DNA of 64,000 nucleotides from Dyadobacter subterraneus (GCF_015221875.1 NZ_JACYGY010000001.1:806001-870000); one strand, 5' to 3'. Shown: positions 27,344-36,407, counted from the stretch's first letter. The notes: generated by a model from the sequence alone, not told the origin. A program made the numbers and translations.

Positions 27344-28036
27344 ATGAAAAATATATATTATTTCATAGTAATACTGGTTTTGGGTTTTTCTCAAACCACA
27401 TTTGCCCAGTGGGAGGGCCAGAAATTCATTTACGGATCTGCTTCACTCGCTTTTAATAACAGCAATCCGGATTTGCAGAAATCAACGAACAGTTATGGTT
27501 ACAATTTTGATCTTGGAATCGGGAAATTTAAGACAAGCACCAGGGCAGTCGGCTGGACTCTTAGTACGTCACTTTCTGGCGGTAAACAAAATTTAACTTC
27601 CTATATAAATGGAATTCCTGTAAACCGGAATAAAAATGGGATAATTGGTATGGGTGCTGGTGTAGGACGCTTTTGGCAGTTTTACAAACATTTCAATGAC
27701 AAGGTGGGGATTTTTGGGGGACCAGATGTTAATGTGTTGTATAACAATGCCAAGACTTATTCGACGACGACTGATAGTAGACTTTTAATTACAAATAAGA
27801 GCAATGTGGTTTCTATATCCGGCGGTTTGAAAGCCGGGTTGTATTACAAATTGTCACCGAAGTGGTGGGTAACGGGAAGTATTGCTTTTTCAAATTTTGC
27901 GAGCGTAAGCTACACAAGTTTAAAATCAGAAATTGAAGAGGATATGTATACAAGTAATCAAAAAACATTGAACTATCAGTTTTCTCCATCATTCAGATTC
28001 CCCAATGTAGGCTTCGGTCTTCGCTATTTTTTATAA
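27344..28036 (+). CDS. Small outer-membrane beta-barrel protein, tandem paralogue
   Basis: 230 residues, 10 bp after the previous gene, so very likely in one transcript. Signal peptide ending in TTFAQ (about residue 21). Strand-rich, with a terminal FGLRYFL strand typical of barrel assembly signals. Overall layout matches the preceding protein (KGTKYVAATISF against GQKFIYGSASLAF; LSPKWAIFLNSS against LSPKWWVTGSIAF), so the pair probably arose by duplication, now well diverged. Function unknown. Confidence 0.75.
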   Translation: MKNIYYFIVILVLGFSQTTFAQWEGQKFIYGSASLAFNNSNPDLQKSTNSYGYNFDLGIGKFKTSTRAVGWTLSTSLSGGKQNLTSYINGIPVNRNKNGIIGMGAGVGRFWQFYKHFNDKVGIFGGPDVNVLYNNAKTYSTTTDSRLLITNKSNVVSISGGLKAGLYYKLSPKWWVTGSIAFSNFASVSYTSLKSEIEEDMYTSNQKTLNYQFSPSFRFPNVGFGLRYFL

Positions 28037-28085
28037 TTTAAATTTTTACGTTTAAGAATAATTAGCCAAACAGTATTAGAAAACC

Positions 28086-28122
28086 GGCAGATATGCCTTC
28101 TTGGTGTATATCTACCATTTTT
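28086..28122 (+). terminator. Probable terminator after barrel pair
   Basis: GGCAGATAT (28086-28094) pairs with ATATCTACC (28108-28116) with one mismatch, followed by ATTTTTG. It lies just before the next gene start at 28130. Confidence 0.5.
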
Positions 28123-28129
28123 GTTTACA

Positions 28130-28825
28130 ATGAAAAAGTATTTGGTTATCCTCTGCGTTATCGTTATTTCCTCATGTCACAGACCCAATTACACGGCACT
28201 TGATAAAGTTTGGGAGCCGGATTATCCTGTTGACAGGTCGGAAAGTTCGATTCAGGCATTTGAAAAGAAAGATTCAGAAAAAATGCCAGCTCCTGGCGGG
28301 ATCGTTTTTACCGGAAGTTCCACTTTTACAAAATGGCAGAGTGCGACTGAGGATCTTGCACCTTTACCGATCATAAATCGTGGTTTTGGAGGTTCTACTT
28401 TTCCGGAAGTGATCCATTACGCCGATAAAACAATTTTTAAATATCACCCCAAAACGGTTGTGATTTACTGTGAGAATGACATGTTTGGCAAAAAGGCAAA
28501 ATCGCCGGAACAGGTTAGGGATGAATATGTGAAACTTACCAAAATGATTCACGATCACGAGCCGAAGGCAAAAATTTATGGTATCTCGTTGAAACCTTCA
28601 CCGTCACGCTGGAAGAAAAAAGAGGATGTTGAAAAGGCTAATCGGCTGATCAAAGATTTCATAAAAAGTGATCGTAACCATAAGTATATTAATATCTGGC
28701 CGGTTATGATAAAGGACGGCCGCCCGGACGGAAGCATTTTCCTAAGTGACAGTCTGCATATGAATGCCGAAGGTTATAAAAGATGGACATCCGTATTAAA
28801 ACCAATTTTAGAGAAGGACGAGTAG
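28130..28825 (+). CDS. SGNH/GDSL-family hydrolase, lipoprotein
   Basis: 231 residues from the ATG at 28130; an in-frame TTG at 28121 is less likely because the ATG puts the signal directly at the N-terminus. Lipobox VISSC with Cys16. SGNH blocks: block I serine in GSS (63-64), block II glycine in NRGFGGST, block III asparagine in CENDM, and block V DSLH with Asp and His for the catalytic triad. It is an esterase/lipase-type hydrolase, perhaps a deacetylase acting on surface or periplasmic esters. Substrate unknown. It stands alone. Confidence 0.85.
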   Translation: MKKYLVILCVIVISSCHRPNYTALDKVWEPDYPVDRSESSIQAFEKKDSEKMPAPGGIVFTGSSTFTKWQSATEDLAPLPIINRGFGGSTFPEVIHYADKTIFKYHPKTVVIYCENDMFGKKAKSPEQVRDEYVKLTKMIHDHEPKAKIYGISLKPSPSRWKKKEDVEKANRLIKDFIKSDRNHKYINIWPVMIKDGRPDGSIFLSDSLHMNAEGYKRWTSVLKPILEKDE

Positions 28826-28968
28826 AATATGCTTGATATCTGTCTTAGACATTTGGGTTAATTTTAAGATTTAAAAGTAATATTAAGGGTATAGGTTTTA
28901 AAGTAAAGTCACTATATTAACCGAAAAATAGATTTCCGGAGACTAAAAGTGATAGCGCATTCAAAATA

Positions 28969-30315
28969 ATGAAAGTAACGGCGGTTTTTGATATTGGCAG
29001 GACCAATAAAAAGTATGTACTTTTTGACGAAAAGTATCAGATTGTAGAGGAAGTAACAGAATCACTTCCAGAGACGATAGATGAGGATGGATTCCGTACT
29101 GAAAATATTGAACTTCTTACCGAATGGGTTCAGGAACGTTGGACGGATCTTAAAAACAATCCCAAATACCATATACAGGCCGTGAACGCAGCAGCTTATG
29201 GTGCAAGCCTTGTTCATTTGGATGCTAGTAACAAACCGGTTACACCGTTATATTCTTATTTAAAGCCGCTTCCGGATTCTCTGCTAAGCCAGTTTTACAG
29301 TACACATGGCGATCCGACAAGGATTGCGCTTCAAACAGGTTCTCCTGCAATGGGCATGCTTAATTCGGGTATGCAACTGTATTGGCTTAAATATACCAAG
29401 CCGGATGTTTACAAAAAGATCGTTTCTTCCCTGCATTTGCCGCAATATATTTTGTACTTATTGACAGGTCGTAAAGCCAGTGATTATACCTCTCTTGGAT
29501 GCCACACAGCACTTTGGAGTTTCGAAATGTGGGACTACCATGAATGGGTAAAAGAAGAGGCAATTCAGAAAAAATTACCACCGGTATTGGCTTCATCATC
29601 TTTTATTTACAGAGATGGAGAAAAAAGTATTCAGTCGGGTTTTGGTTTGCACGATAGTTCTGCCGCGCTTGTGCCATACCGTATGGCTGTTAAAACACCA
29701 TTCGTTTTGTTGTCGACAGGAACCTGGTGTATTAACTTCAATCCTTTCTATTCCAAGCCGCTGACGGGAAACCAGCTGCATCAGGATTGCATGAATTATC
29801 TTACTCCTGAGGGAAGCGGAGTAACAACTTCCAGATTGTTCATGGGGAAAGAGCATGATTTTCAGGTAGCACGGATTGCTGAATATTTTAATCAGGATGC
29901 TGATTTTTATAAAAGAGTTGTCTTGAATGAAGAAATATTAAAAGCAGATACGCCCCCATTTTATTCCGCTTGTATGACTGGCAACGGCCCGTTCCCGGAG
30001 CCAAATACACAGGAATGGCAGGTTAGTGCATTTTCATCCGCAGAGGCTGCTTATCATCATTTGCTAAAAGGACTTACTGATATGCTGACGGTTTCACTGA
30101 ATCTGATTGGTATCAATGAAGTTCAGGCGATTTATATCGACGGCGGATTTTCGAAAAATGAAATTTTCACAAGACTGGTAGCTCACAACTTCCCGGAACA
30201 TAAAGTTTACGCCACAGATTTGCCTTATGCGACTTCGCTTGGTGCAGCTCTGCACGTTACGCGTCCGCAATCTTTTGAGTTTTTAGGGGAGATTAAGGAA
30301 GTTGTTGGTTTTTAA
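28969..30315 (+). CDS. FGGY-family carbohydrate kinase
   Basis: 448 residues. N-terminal phosphate-binding block VFDIGRTNKKYVLFD, the STGTW adenosine/phosphate block near residue 246, and IDGGFSKNEIF near 386 fit the FGGY kinase fold. It resembles fuculokinase/rhamnulokinase-type members more than glycerol kinase, but the sugar is uncertain. No sugar isomerase, aldolase or transporter adjoins, which is unusual for a ketose kinase. Cytoplasmic. A terminator follows at 30336. Confidence 0.85.
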   Translation: MKVTAVFDIGRTNKKYVLFDEKYQIVEEVTESLPETIDEDGFRTENIELLTEWVQERWTDLKNNPKYHIQAVNAAAYGASLVHLDASNKPVTPLYSYLKPLPDSLLSQFYSTHGDPTRIALQTGSPAMGMLNSGMQLYWLKYTKPDVYKKIVSSLHLPQYILYLLTGRKASDYTSLGCHTALWSFEMWDYHEWVKEEAIQKKLPPVLASSSFIYRDGEKSIQSGFGLHDSSAALVPYRMAVKTPFVLLSTGTWCINFNPFYSKPLTGNQLHQDCMNYLTPEGSGVTTSRLFMGKEHDFQVARIAEYFNQDADFYKRVVLNEEILKADTPPFYSACMTGNGPFPEPNTQEWQVSAFSSAEAAYHHLLKGLTDMLTVSLNLIGINEVQAIYIDGGFSKNEIFTRLVAHNFPEHKVYATDLPYATSLGAALHVTRPQSFEFLGEIKEVVGF

Positions 30316-30335
30316 GATTTATATCGTTTGAAAGG

Positions 30336-30370
30336 AGCTCCATTTGCTTAGGTAAGTGGAGCTTTTTTTA
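30336..30370 (+). terminator. Terminator after sugar kinase
   Basis: Outer stem AGCTCCA (30336-30342) / TGGAGCT (30357-30363) with an inner CTTA/TAAG pairing, followed by TTTTTTA. Confidence 0.7.
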
Positions 30371-30410
30371 TTCAAATATTTCATAATCTGTTAGTTATAT
30401 TGTCATTGAT

Positions 30411-30441
30411 TTGTGCAGAGATTTGAACAGCATTAAATTTG
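30411..30441 (+). promoter_or_regulatory. Candidate higBA promoter right at the start codon
   Basis: TTG (30411-30413), exactly 20 bases, then TAAATTTG (30434-30441), a perfect TAnnTTTG match. The higB ATG is at 30446, so transcription would begin at or within a few bases of the start codon. Confidence 0.5.
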
Positions 30442-30445
30442 TGTT

Positions 30446-30724
30446 ATGATAGAAAATATTCAACACAAAGGGCTTAGATTTTTGTTTGAGAATGATGATT
30501 CATCTAAGCTAAATGCACACTTGGTTGAACGTTTAAGAGAAATATTATCTTTATTAGATACGGCTGAAACTGTTGAGCAGTTGAATATTCCTGGATATCG
30601 ATTGCATAAATTGAGTGGAGAACTAAAAGAATTTTATTCTATAAAAGTAAATGCAAATTATCGTATTATCTTTCGTTTTAATGATGGAGATGCTTACGAT
30701 GTAGATTTCCTAGATTATCATTAA
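30446..30724 (+). CDS. higB: HigB/RelE-type toxin of a toxin-antitoxin pair
   Basis: 92 residues, the usual size. The start MIENIQHKGLRFLFENDD and the block GELKEFYSIKVNANYRIIFRF near 64-84 match the HigB branch of RelE-fold mRNA interferases, which cleave mRNA on the ribosome. Toxin before antitoxin is the HigBA order. The antitoxin starts 12 bp downstream. AT-rich relative to its neighbours, which suits a mobile small module, though I did not compute composition. Confidence 0.88.
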   Translation: MIENIQHKGLRFLFENDDSSKLNAHLVERLREILSLLDTAETVEQLNIPGYRLHKLSGELKEFYSIKVNANYRIIFRFNDGDAYDVDFLDYH

Positions 30725-30736
30725 ATATTATTAATT

Positions 30737-31069
30737 ATGCTAAAAAGAGATATGAAACCTGCACATCCAGGAGCTATTTTAAATGGAATGATTGAGGGGC
30801 TTCGTGAAGAAACAAATCAGGCTTATACTATTTCTGAGCTTGCAAGCGGCCTTGGTGTGAATCGTAGTACACTTTCGCTTATCTTAAATCAAAAGTCAGG
30901 TATTAGTCCGGAGATGGCTATTAAATTATCCGAAGCCTTTGGTACAAGTGCTGAGCTATGGATGAACCTGCAAAAAAAATACGATCTATGGAATGCAGAA
31001 AGGAAAGTTAGCCGGAAATCAATAAGGCATTTTGTAATTTCTGACACTAATACTCTTCAATCAGCTTAG
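30737..31069 (+). CDS. higA: HigA antitoxin, XRE-type DNA-binding protein
   Basis: 110 residues. MKPAHPGAILNGMIEG near the start and the helix-turn-helix SELASGLGVNRSTLSLILNQ (about 34-53) followed by AIKLSEAFGTSAELWMNLQ are the HigA signature. It neutralises HigB and probably represses the pair's own promoter. An in-frame ATG at residue 6 (30752) is an alternative start. Its stop lies 7 bp from the end of convergent recG, with no room for a separate terminator. Confidence 0.9.
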   Translation: MLKRDMKPAHPGAILNGMIEGLREETNQAYTISELASGLGVNRSTLSLILNQKSGISPEMAIKLSEAFGTSAELWMNLQKKYDLWNAERKVSRKSIRHFVISDTNTLQSA

Positions 31070-31076
31070 TTAGGGT

Positions 31077-33197
31077 TCAGCTAATCCTGCTCCAATTCGT
31101 TTCTTCTTTCCGCATATTACTCAAATGCTTTTTAATCGGAGCGTTTTCAGGTGATTCCAAATCAGGATCCGTATTTAAAATTGCTTCGGCTGAAATTCTT
31201 GCAGCTTTCAAAATTTCTCCATCCTGAGCCAGATTTGCAATCAATAAATCCATTAAACCACTTTGCTGGGTTCCGGAAATATCGCCCGGCCCGCGAAGTT
31301 GTAAATCCACTTCTGCGATTTCAAAACCATCATTTGTGCGGCACATCGTTTCAAGTCGCAGTTTCGTTTCTTTGCTGATTTTATAGTCTGTGATCAGAAT
31401 ACAGTATGACTGTTCAGCTCCCCTTCCAACGCGTCCGCGAAGCTGGTGTAATTGAGACAAACCAAATCTTTCCGCATTTTCAACAATCATCACAGAAGCA
31501 TTTGGCACGTTTACGCCGACTTCAATAACGGTCGTGGCCACCATGATTTTTGTTTCCGCTTTTACAAAACGGGCCATTTCAAAATCTTTATCCTTTGGCT
31601 TCATTTTGCCGTGAAGAATGCTGAGCGGAACATCTGGAAATGCTCTTGAAATACTTTCATAACCATCCATCAGATCCTTCAAATCCAGCTTTTCAGATTC
31701 TTCAATCAAAGGATAAACCATATAGATCTGTCGCCCTTTTGCAATTTCATCACGAATAAATCCGAAAACAGAAAGTCGATGCGCATCGTAGCGATGAACC
31801 GTTTTAATCGGTTTTCTGCCCGCTGGTAATTCATCAATAGCAGAAATATCAAGATCACCATAAAGCGTCATGGCCAACGTTCTCGGTATAGGCGTGGCAG
31901 TCATGACCAGCATATGCGGACTGGTATATTTATTCTTGGCCCAAAGTTTACTCCGCTGCGCCACACCAAAACGGTGCTGTTCATCAATCACACACAATCC
32001 AAGATTTTTAAACTGAACAATATCCTCGATCAGCGCATGCGTACCGACAAGAATCTGCATGGAACCGTCAAGAAGCTGTGCATGAATAATTTCACGTTCT
32101 TTTTTCTTTGTTGAACCGGTAAGTTTTCCAATATTGATACCTAATAAATCGGCAAACTTTTTCAATCCCTGATAATGCTGGTCAGTCAGGATTTCTGTTG
32201 GCGCCATCAGACAGGCTTGTGCATCATTATCCAATGCCAGAAGCATCGTAATAAAAGCGACAATTGTTTTTCCGGAACCCACATCACCTTGCAGCAAACG
32301 GTTCATTTGTTTTCCCGTTTTCAAATCTTCCCGAATTTCATGCAATACACGAACCTGCGCACCTGTCAGTTCAAAGGGTAAATGATTCTCATAAAATTCC
32401 CGAAGCAAAGCCGTTTTTGTGAAAATCTGCCCGGGATATTCAGTTTTATGTAAAAGCTTGTTTTTGATCAGCCTGAACTGATTGTAAAAAAGCTCTTCAA
32501 ATTTTAATCGTCTTTCGGATTGATGCAGCCACGGCTGACTTTGCGGATTATGCAGATTCCAGAGTGCATCTGCTTTGGTGACCATCCGGTATTTTTGAAC
32601 CAGATTTTCCGGCAAAGTTTCATGAATATGTGGCTTTGAAATTTCAAGCAGGCTGCGGATAAGTTTTCCGATAACCTTACTGTCAATAAACCGCCGACGA
32701 AGTTTTTCTGTCAAAGGATAAACCGGCTGCCAGTAACCGCCTTTCTCATTTTCAGCGGTCAATAATTCTATTTCCGGATGCGTGATACTCCACTTGGAAC
32801 CAAACGCGACTGGTTTCCCATAAACAATATATTCAGTATTGGGCCGAAGACTTTTTTCAAAATAATTAATTCCCTGGAACCATACCAATTCCAGAATTCC
32901 GCTTCCGTCTGAAAATTGAGCGACCAATCTTTTTTTATTTCCTTCTCCAACAAGCGTCCATTCTCTTAATCTGCCTTTAATTTGAGCGGCTGGCATTAAT
33001 TCGGATAACTGGCTGATCCTGTGAAAAATAGTCCGGTCTTCATGACGAAAGGGATAGTGCTGCAACAGATCACCGTACGTAAAAATCCCTAATTCCTGAT
33101 TCAGCAAGGCGGCCCGTTGCGGCCCCATACCTTTGAGGAATTCGATTTTAGTATCGAAAAAGTTTGTTCGGACGGATATTTGCTCTGCGGAAGTCAT
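31077..33197 (-). CDS. recG: ATP-dependent DNA helicase RecG
   Basis: 706 residues, normal length. N-terminal wedge/OB domain (about 60-150), then superfamily 2 helicase motifs: Walker A GDVGSGKT (304-311), DEQH box (405-408), TATPIPRT in motif III and the QLRGRVGRG motif VI near 590. RecG remodels stalled replication forks and Holliday junctions in the cytoplasm. The ATG is the first in frame. A minus-strand TACTTTTG at 33209-33202 sits just before the start but lacks a well-placed TTG. Confidence 0.96.
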   Translation of the reverse strand: MTSAEQISVRTNFFDTKIEFLKGMGPQRAALLNQELGIFTYGDLLQHYPFRHEDRTIFHRISQLSELMPAAQIKGRLREWTLVGEGNKKRLVAQFSDGSGILELVWFQGINYFEKSLRPNTEYIVYGKPVAFGSKWSITHPEIELLTAENEKGGYWQPVYPLTEKLRRRFIDSKVIGKLIRSLLEISKPHIHETLPENLVQKYRMVTKADALWNLHNPQSQPWLHQSERRLKFEELFYNQFRLIKNKLLHKTEYPGQIFTKTALLREFYENHLPFELTGAQVRVLHEIREDLKTGKQMNRLLQGDVGSGKTIVAFITMLLALDNDAQACLMAPTEILTDQHYQGLKKFADLLGINIGKLTGSTKKKEREIIHAQLLDGSMQILVGTHALIEDIVQFKNLGLCVIDEQHRFGVAQRSKLWAKNKYTSPHMLVMTATPIPRTLAMTLYGDLDISAIDELPAGRKPIKTVHRYDAHRLSVFGFIRDEIAKGRQIYMVYPLIEESEKLDLKDLMDGYESISRAFPDVPLSILHGKMKPKDKDFEMARFVKAETKIMVATTVIEVGVNVPNASVMIVENAERFGLSQLHQLRGRVGRGAEQSYCILITDYKISKETKLRLETMCRTNDGFEIAEVDLQLRGPGDISGTQQSGLMDLLIANLAQDGEILKAARISAEAILNTDPDLESPENAPIKKHLSNMRKEETNWSRIS

Positions 33198-33215
33198 TTT
33201 TCAAAAGTACGAAAT

Positions 33216-33246
33216 TTGAACTAAATGGCTTGGTTAACAACTTTTG
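33216..33246 (+). promoter_or_regulatory. Candidate promoter of the DUF2911 gene
   Basis: TTG (33216-33218), 20 bases, AACTTTTG (33239-33246), one mismatch from TAnnTTTG. It overlaps an in-frame TTG at 33244, which supports 33295 as the real start. Confidence 0.4.
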
Positions 33247-33294
33247 AATTACGTATTTCGTTCTCGAAACAACAACCATCACTTAACCAAGTTT

Positions 33295-33807
33295 ATGAAA
33301 TCACTATTTTTCAGTTTATTTCTAACATTAGTCGGTCTATCATTTGCATCGGCACAAACTGCTCCTGAAAGCCCAAGAATCACAGCTGAAGGCAAAAACG
33401 TTTCAGTGGCATATGGACAACCCTCAAAACGCGGTCGTGTTCTTTTTGGAAAAGAAGGAAGCGGAAGCCTTGAACCTTTCGGAAAAGTTTGGAGAATCGG
33501 AGCTAATAACGCTACGGAGATCACATTCAAAAAAGACGGAATGTTTGGTGGCAAAGCGGTTAAAGCCGGTACTTACACCTTCTTCGCAATTCCAAATGAA
33601 AAAGAATGGACTTTGATTCTTAACAGCGAACTGAAACAATGGGGCGCCTATAAATATGAAGAGATAAAAGGTAAAGATGTTTTGAAAGTAACCGTTCCTG
33701 CAAAAACTTATTCAACATCTTCTGAAAAATTGACTTTCACAGTTAAAGATACTGAATTGCAATTCCAGTGGGACAAATCAGGTTTTTCTGTTCCTTTGAA
33801 ATTCTGA
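33295..33807 (+). CDS. DUF2911-family periplasmic protein
   Basis: 170 residues from the ATG at 33295, which gives a clean signal peptide (MKSLFFSLFLTLVGLSFASAQ). The mature part has the family features RITAEGKNVSVAYGQPSKRGR, FGKVWRIGANNATEITF and KAGTYTFFAIPNEKEWTLILN. DUF2911 proteins are common secreted proteins of Bacteroidota without a known activity. Single gene, divergent from recG, with a bidirectional terminator downstream. Confidence 0.88.
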   Translation: MKSLFFSLFLTLVGLSFASAQTAPESPRITAEGKNVSVAYGQPSKRGRVLFGKEGSGSLEPFGKVWRIGANNATEITFKKDGMFGGKAVKAGTYTFFAIPNEKEWTLILNSELKQWGAYKYEEIKGKDVLKVTVPAKTYSTSSEKLTFTVKDTELQFQWDKSGFSVPLKF

Positions 33808-33826
33808 TTTCGATAGTATAATTAAA

Positions 33827-33862
33827 AAATCGCCGGTTATAAGAAATTATGACCGGCGATTT
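33827..33862. terminator. Bidirectional terminator
   Basis: AAATCGCCGGT (33827-33837) pairs with ACCGGCGATTT (33852-33862), flanked by A-run and T-rich ends, between two convergent genes. Confidence 0.8.
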
Positions 33863-33881
33863 TATTTATACAACAAGTTGT

Positions 33882-34178
33882 TTACATATTTTGCCGGATC
33901 ATATTTTCCAAAGCCTGAAGATGATCGGTAAATGCTTTTTGTCCAATTTCTGTGGCCTTATAGGTTGTCAGCGGCTTTCTTCCATTGAATTGTTTTTCAA
34001 ACTGTATGTACTCGGTTTCTTCCAATGCTTTTAAATGTGACGCAAGATTCCCATCCGTAAGTTGCAGCAGCTCTTTAAGCTCATTAAAACTTACGGCATC
34101 ATTTACCACCAGGACGGACATAATCCCCAGCCTTACTTTACTTTCAAAAACTTTATTAAATTTTTCTAACCATTCCAT
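33882..34178 (-). CDS. Winged helix-turn-helix transcriptional regulator
   Basis: 98 residues. The segment FESKVRLGIMSVL, then FNELKELLQLTDGNLASHLKALE (about 31-53) as recognition helices and the TTYKATEIGQKAF wing match small MarR/PadR-like winged-helix regulators. Its start lies 31 bp after the stop of the upstream membrane protein gene, so the two form an operon with the membrane protein first. A regulator of its own operon is plausible. Confidence 0.85.
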   Translation of the reverse strand: MEWLEKFNKVFESKVRLGIMSVLVVNDAVSFNELKELLQLTDGNLASHLKALEETEYIQFEKQFNGRKPLTTYKATEIGQKAFTDHLQALENMIRQNM

Positions 34179-34209
34179 TCTGCCCGCAAGTTATGAAGTC
34201 ATTCCCGAA

Positions 34210-35328
34210 CTACTTGTTGACTTCCATAAAAAGTAGTGCATCACGATTTCTAAGCCAAACGGCCTGATCTCGCAAATTGTTTGCCTGAGCCGTAATTAAA
34301 GTTGACGCCAGGCCTGTTCCCAATGATACCCAAAAGAATTTTTTCAGTGCATCTCTATTTCCAGTTATTAACGACGTAATCGATCCCGCGGAACCGACCA
34401 GAGAAATCACCAAAGCAATATTTTTTCTTCTTCTCGATTGAACATAAAGCTGCATGCCACCAGGAGAGATTGCAAATTCACTTCGGATTGCTTTTTGTCC
34501 GGAATAAACCATGTTGTTTTTAATGTAACTATTATTTCCCTGAAGATATATCGTCTCTTTGTCGTACCATTTTCTTGCTGTGCTGTCGACTGTTATCGGT
34601 ATGGCTACTTGTGCATTGCAATATCCGGCCGCCAGTATCAGAAAAAGAAGTGCTGTCAAACCTCCTTTTTTTGTTGAACTTGTTGATTTATCTTCATCAA
34701 GATCGTATTTTCTGTACATCGCCATTCCGTATACAATGTGTAATATTCCAAAACCGATTGACCAGAATAATAGCGAAAAACCTGTAAAGAAAAGTGCAGC
34801 ACAGCCAATGGCAATTTCGAAAATACCCATGTAGGAAACTTCAGGCCAGGTATACCGGCTCGCGTTAACAAGTGCCAATCCATAAAAAATTAGAGTTGCG
34901 GGTAAAACAAGCCATATATATCCATAGGAAAGTACGGCAAGGCAAAAGATTCCGCCCGTCACCAAAGGAATCGCCATACTTAACAAAAGCCGTCTTGAGC
35001 TGCTGTTCCAAAGGTTATAACCTCTTTTTTTACCTTTTCTGACTGTAAAAATAATTCCGACAGCCAGTGAAAAGAATAAGACAAGAAATCCGTCCAGAAG
35101 TAAAAAACGAATTGCTTCATTCTGCGTGGTAGCCGCCGCCGGTGTGTAGGAAAAGCTTTCTGAGAACCAGTCGGTTTTTAAACGAACATAAGCGACAGCC
35201 GCACCGATTAACGCAAATAAACCTGCAAAAACACCACTTAATCCGCTTAGCGAAAGAAACTTTGACGACCGCTCCATCAGGTTGCGGATTTCGTTAAGTG
35301 TGTGTAACGAATCTTGGTTTGAAGACAT
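34210..35328 (-). CDS. Multi-pass membrane protein of unknown function
   Basis: 372 residues. About six predicted membrane segments in the first 235 residues (for example FAGLFALIGAAVAYV, FLLLDGFLVLFFSLAVGIIF, LALVNASRYTWPEVSYMGIFEIAIGCAALF), then a hydrophobic segment near 225-240 resembling an internal signal, and a soluble region with a hydrophobic pair near 305-340. No recognised motif. It is translated just ahead of the winged-helix regulator gene. Function unknown; the pairing suggests a sensor or regulated membrane function. Confidence 0.7.
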   Translation of the reverse strand: MSSNQDSLHTLNEIRNLMERSSKFLSLSGLSGVFAGLFALIGAAVAYVRLKTDWFSESFSYTPAAATTQNEAIRFLLLDGFLVLFFSLAVGIIFTVRKGKKRGYNLWNSSSRRLLLSMAIPLVTGGIFCLAVLSYGYIWLVLPATLIFYGLALVNASRYTWPEVSYMGIFEIAIGCAALFFTGFSLLFWSIGFGILHIVYGMAMYRKYDLDEDKSTSSTKKGGLTALLFLILAAGYCNAQVAIPITVDSTARKWYDKETIYLQGNNSYIKNNMVYSGQKAIRSEFAISPGGMQLYVQSRRRKNIALVISLVGSAGSITSLITGNRDALKKFFWVSLGTGLASTLITAQANNLRDQAVWLRNRDALLFMEVNK

Positions 35329-35359
35329 ATAGATTTAAGTCAGATTCTTGAATGAAGGT

Positions 35360-35746
35360 TTAGTTTATTGTTTGAAATATCTCCCAAACTTTTGGCAAAA
35401 ATATAAAACCTGCCACGAAAATGGCAGAAATGGCCAATATCAAAACGCCTGCCGCCGCGACATCTTTGATTACTTTGATTGTGGGATGATAGGTTGACGA
35501 TATCATATCCGCAATTTTTTCAATAGCTGTATTAAATGCTTCCGCTGCCCAGACCAGTGCAATTTGAATGATGATAATACACCATTCTATATTTGAAATT
35601 TTAAAGTAAATTCCGGCAATAAAAACGACAGCAGCGGCCAGTAAATGGATTTTTGCATTGTTTTCGTAACGGAACAAACTGTAAATGCCAATACCTGCGT
35701 AACGGAAACTTTTGATTGCTTTACGAATATTTATGGGTTGATTCAT
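35360..35746 (-). CDS. dgkA: Diacylglycerol/undecaprenol kinase family protein
   Basis: 128 residues from the ATG at 35746. This start fits the family; the frame is open further upstream, with an ATG at 35779. Three membrane helices and the catalytic blocks EAFNTAIE and KDVAAAGVL identify the DgkA family of small integral membrane kinases, which phosphorylate undecaprenol or diacylglycerol. The gene start overlaps the end of the DUF1361 gene by 26 bp, indicating translational coupling. Confidence 0.88.
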   Translation of the reverse strand: MNQPINIRKAIKSFRYAGIGIYSLFRYENNAKIHLLAAAVVFIAGIYFKISNIEWCIIIIQIALVWAAEAFNTAIEKIADMISSTYHPTIKVIKDVAAAGVLILAISAIFVAGFIFLPKVWEIFQTIN

Positions 35747-36407
35747 TTCTCTTGAGTTCTGCGAAAATATGGAACGCAAAGTACAACAACATCAGCACGA
35801 ACGAAAACGTGAAGGTATGTTTTATGGCAAACGGATCGATCAGGCTCTTCAAAATGGCCCGCGAAAGTGCAATGGGATTTGATATAATATCCCAACTGTT
35901 CCAACGACCATACCGACCCAGAAATACGCCAAATCCGCTCAAAAACATTGAAATCGCAATGATGAGCCACGCCGCATACTGATTCCAGCGTCGGGTTACA
36001 AGGCGGTGAACAATTCTTATTGAATAAAGTCCTGTCAGAAAACCGGCTACTGCAAAAGTGAAAATCATAACGGCATCATACCAAACCATGTTTTCAGGCG
36101 TAGCTCTTAAATGGAGCAGATCAGTTACAATGTACGGCGCATTTGGAAAAAACAGAAGCCAAACAATCAGGTGTATCCACAACAGAAGAGTAGGTGTACG
36201 GCGGACCAATTCTCTTTCCCAAACCCATTTGATATAAATCAAAGGAACCCACGCCAGGAAAAGATTCCAGATCATAAATGCAAATCCGAGGTTTTGAGTA
36301 ACTACAATCCTGAAAAATAGAAGAGCAACCGAGGAGGCGGACACTAGCGCAAGAAGCGCAAATTTCGAATTGCTTTGCAGGTAACGGAGAATTTTATCCA
36401 ATGACAT
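35721..36407 (-). CDS. DUF1361 membrane protein
   Basis: 228 residues from the ATG at 36407 (MSLDKILRYLQ); an upstream in-frame ATG at 36452 adds 15 residues of poor quality. Five to six membrane helices with the family pattern NLFLAWVPLIYIKWVW, LLFFPNAPYIVTDLLHLR and NRY-like GRYGRWNSWDI. Integral inner-membrane protein of unknown function. It precedes dgkA with overlap. A short inverted repeat TACTTTG/CAAAGTA lies about 20 bp upstream. Confidence 0.85.
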   Translation of the reverse strand: MSLDKILRYLQSNSKFALLALVSASSVALLFFRIVVTQNLGFAFMIWNLFLAWVPLIYIKWVWERELVRRTPTLLLWIHLIVWLLFFPNAPYIVTDLLHLRATPENMVWYDAVMIFTFAVAGFLTGLYSIRIVHRLVTRRWNQYAAWLIIAISMFLSGFGVFLGRYGRWNSWDIISNPIALSRAILKSLIDPFAIKHTFTFSFVLMLLYFAFHIFAELKRNESTHKYS

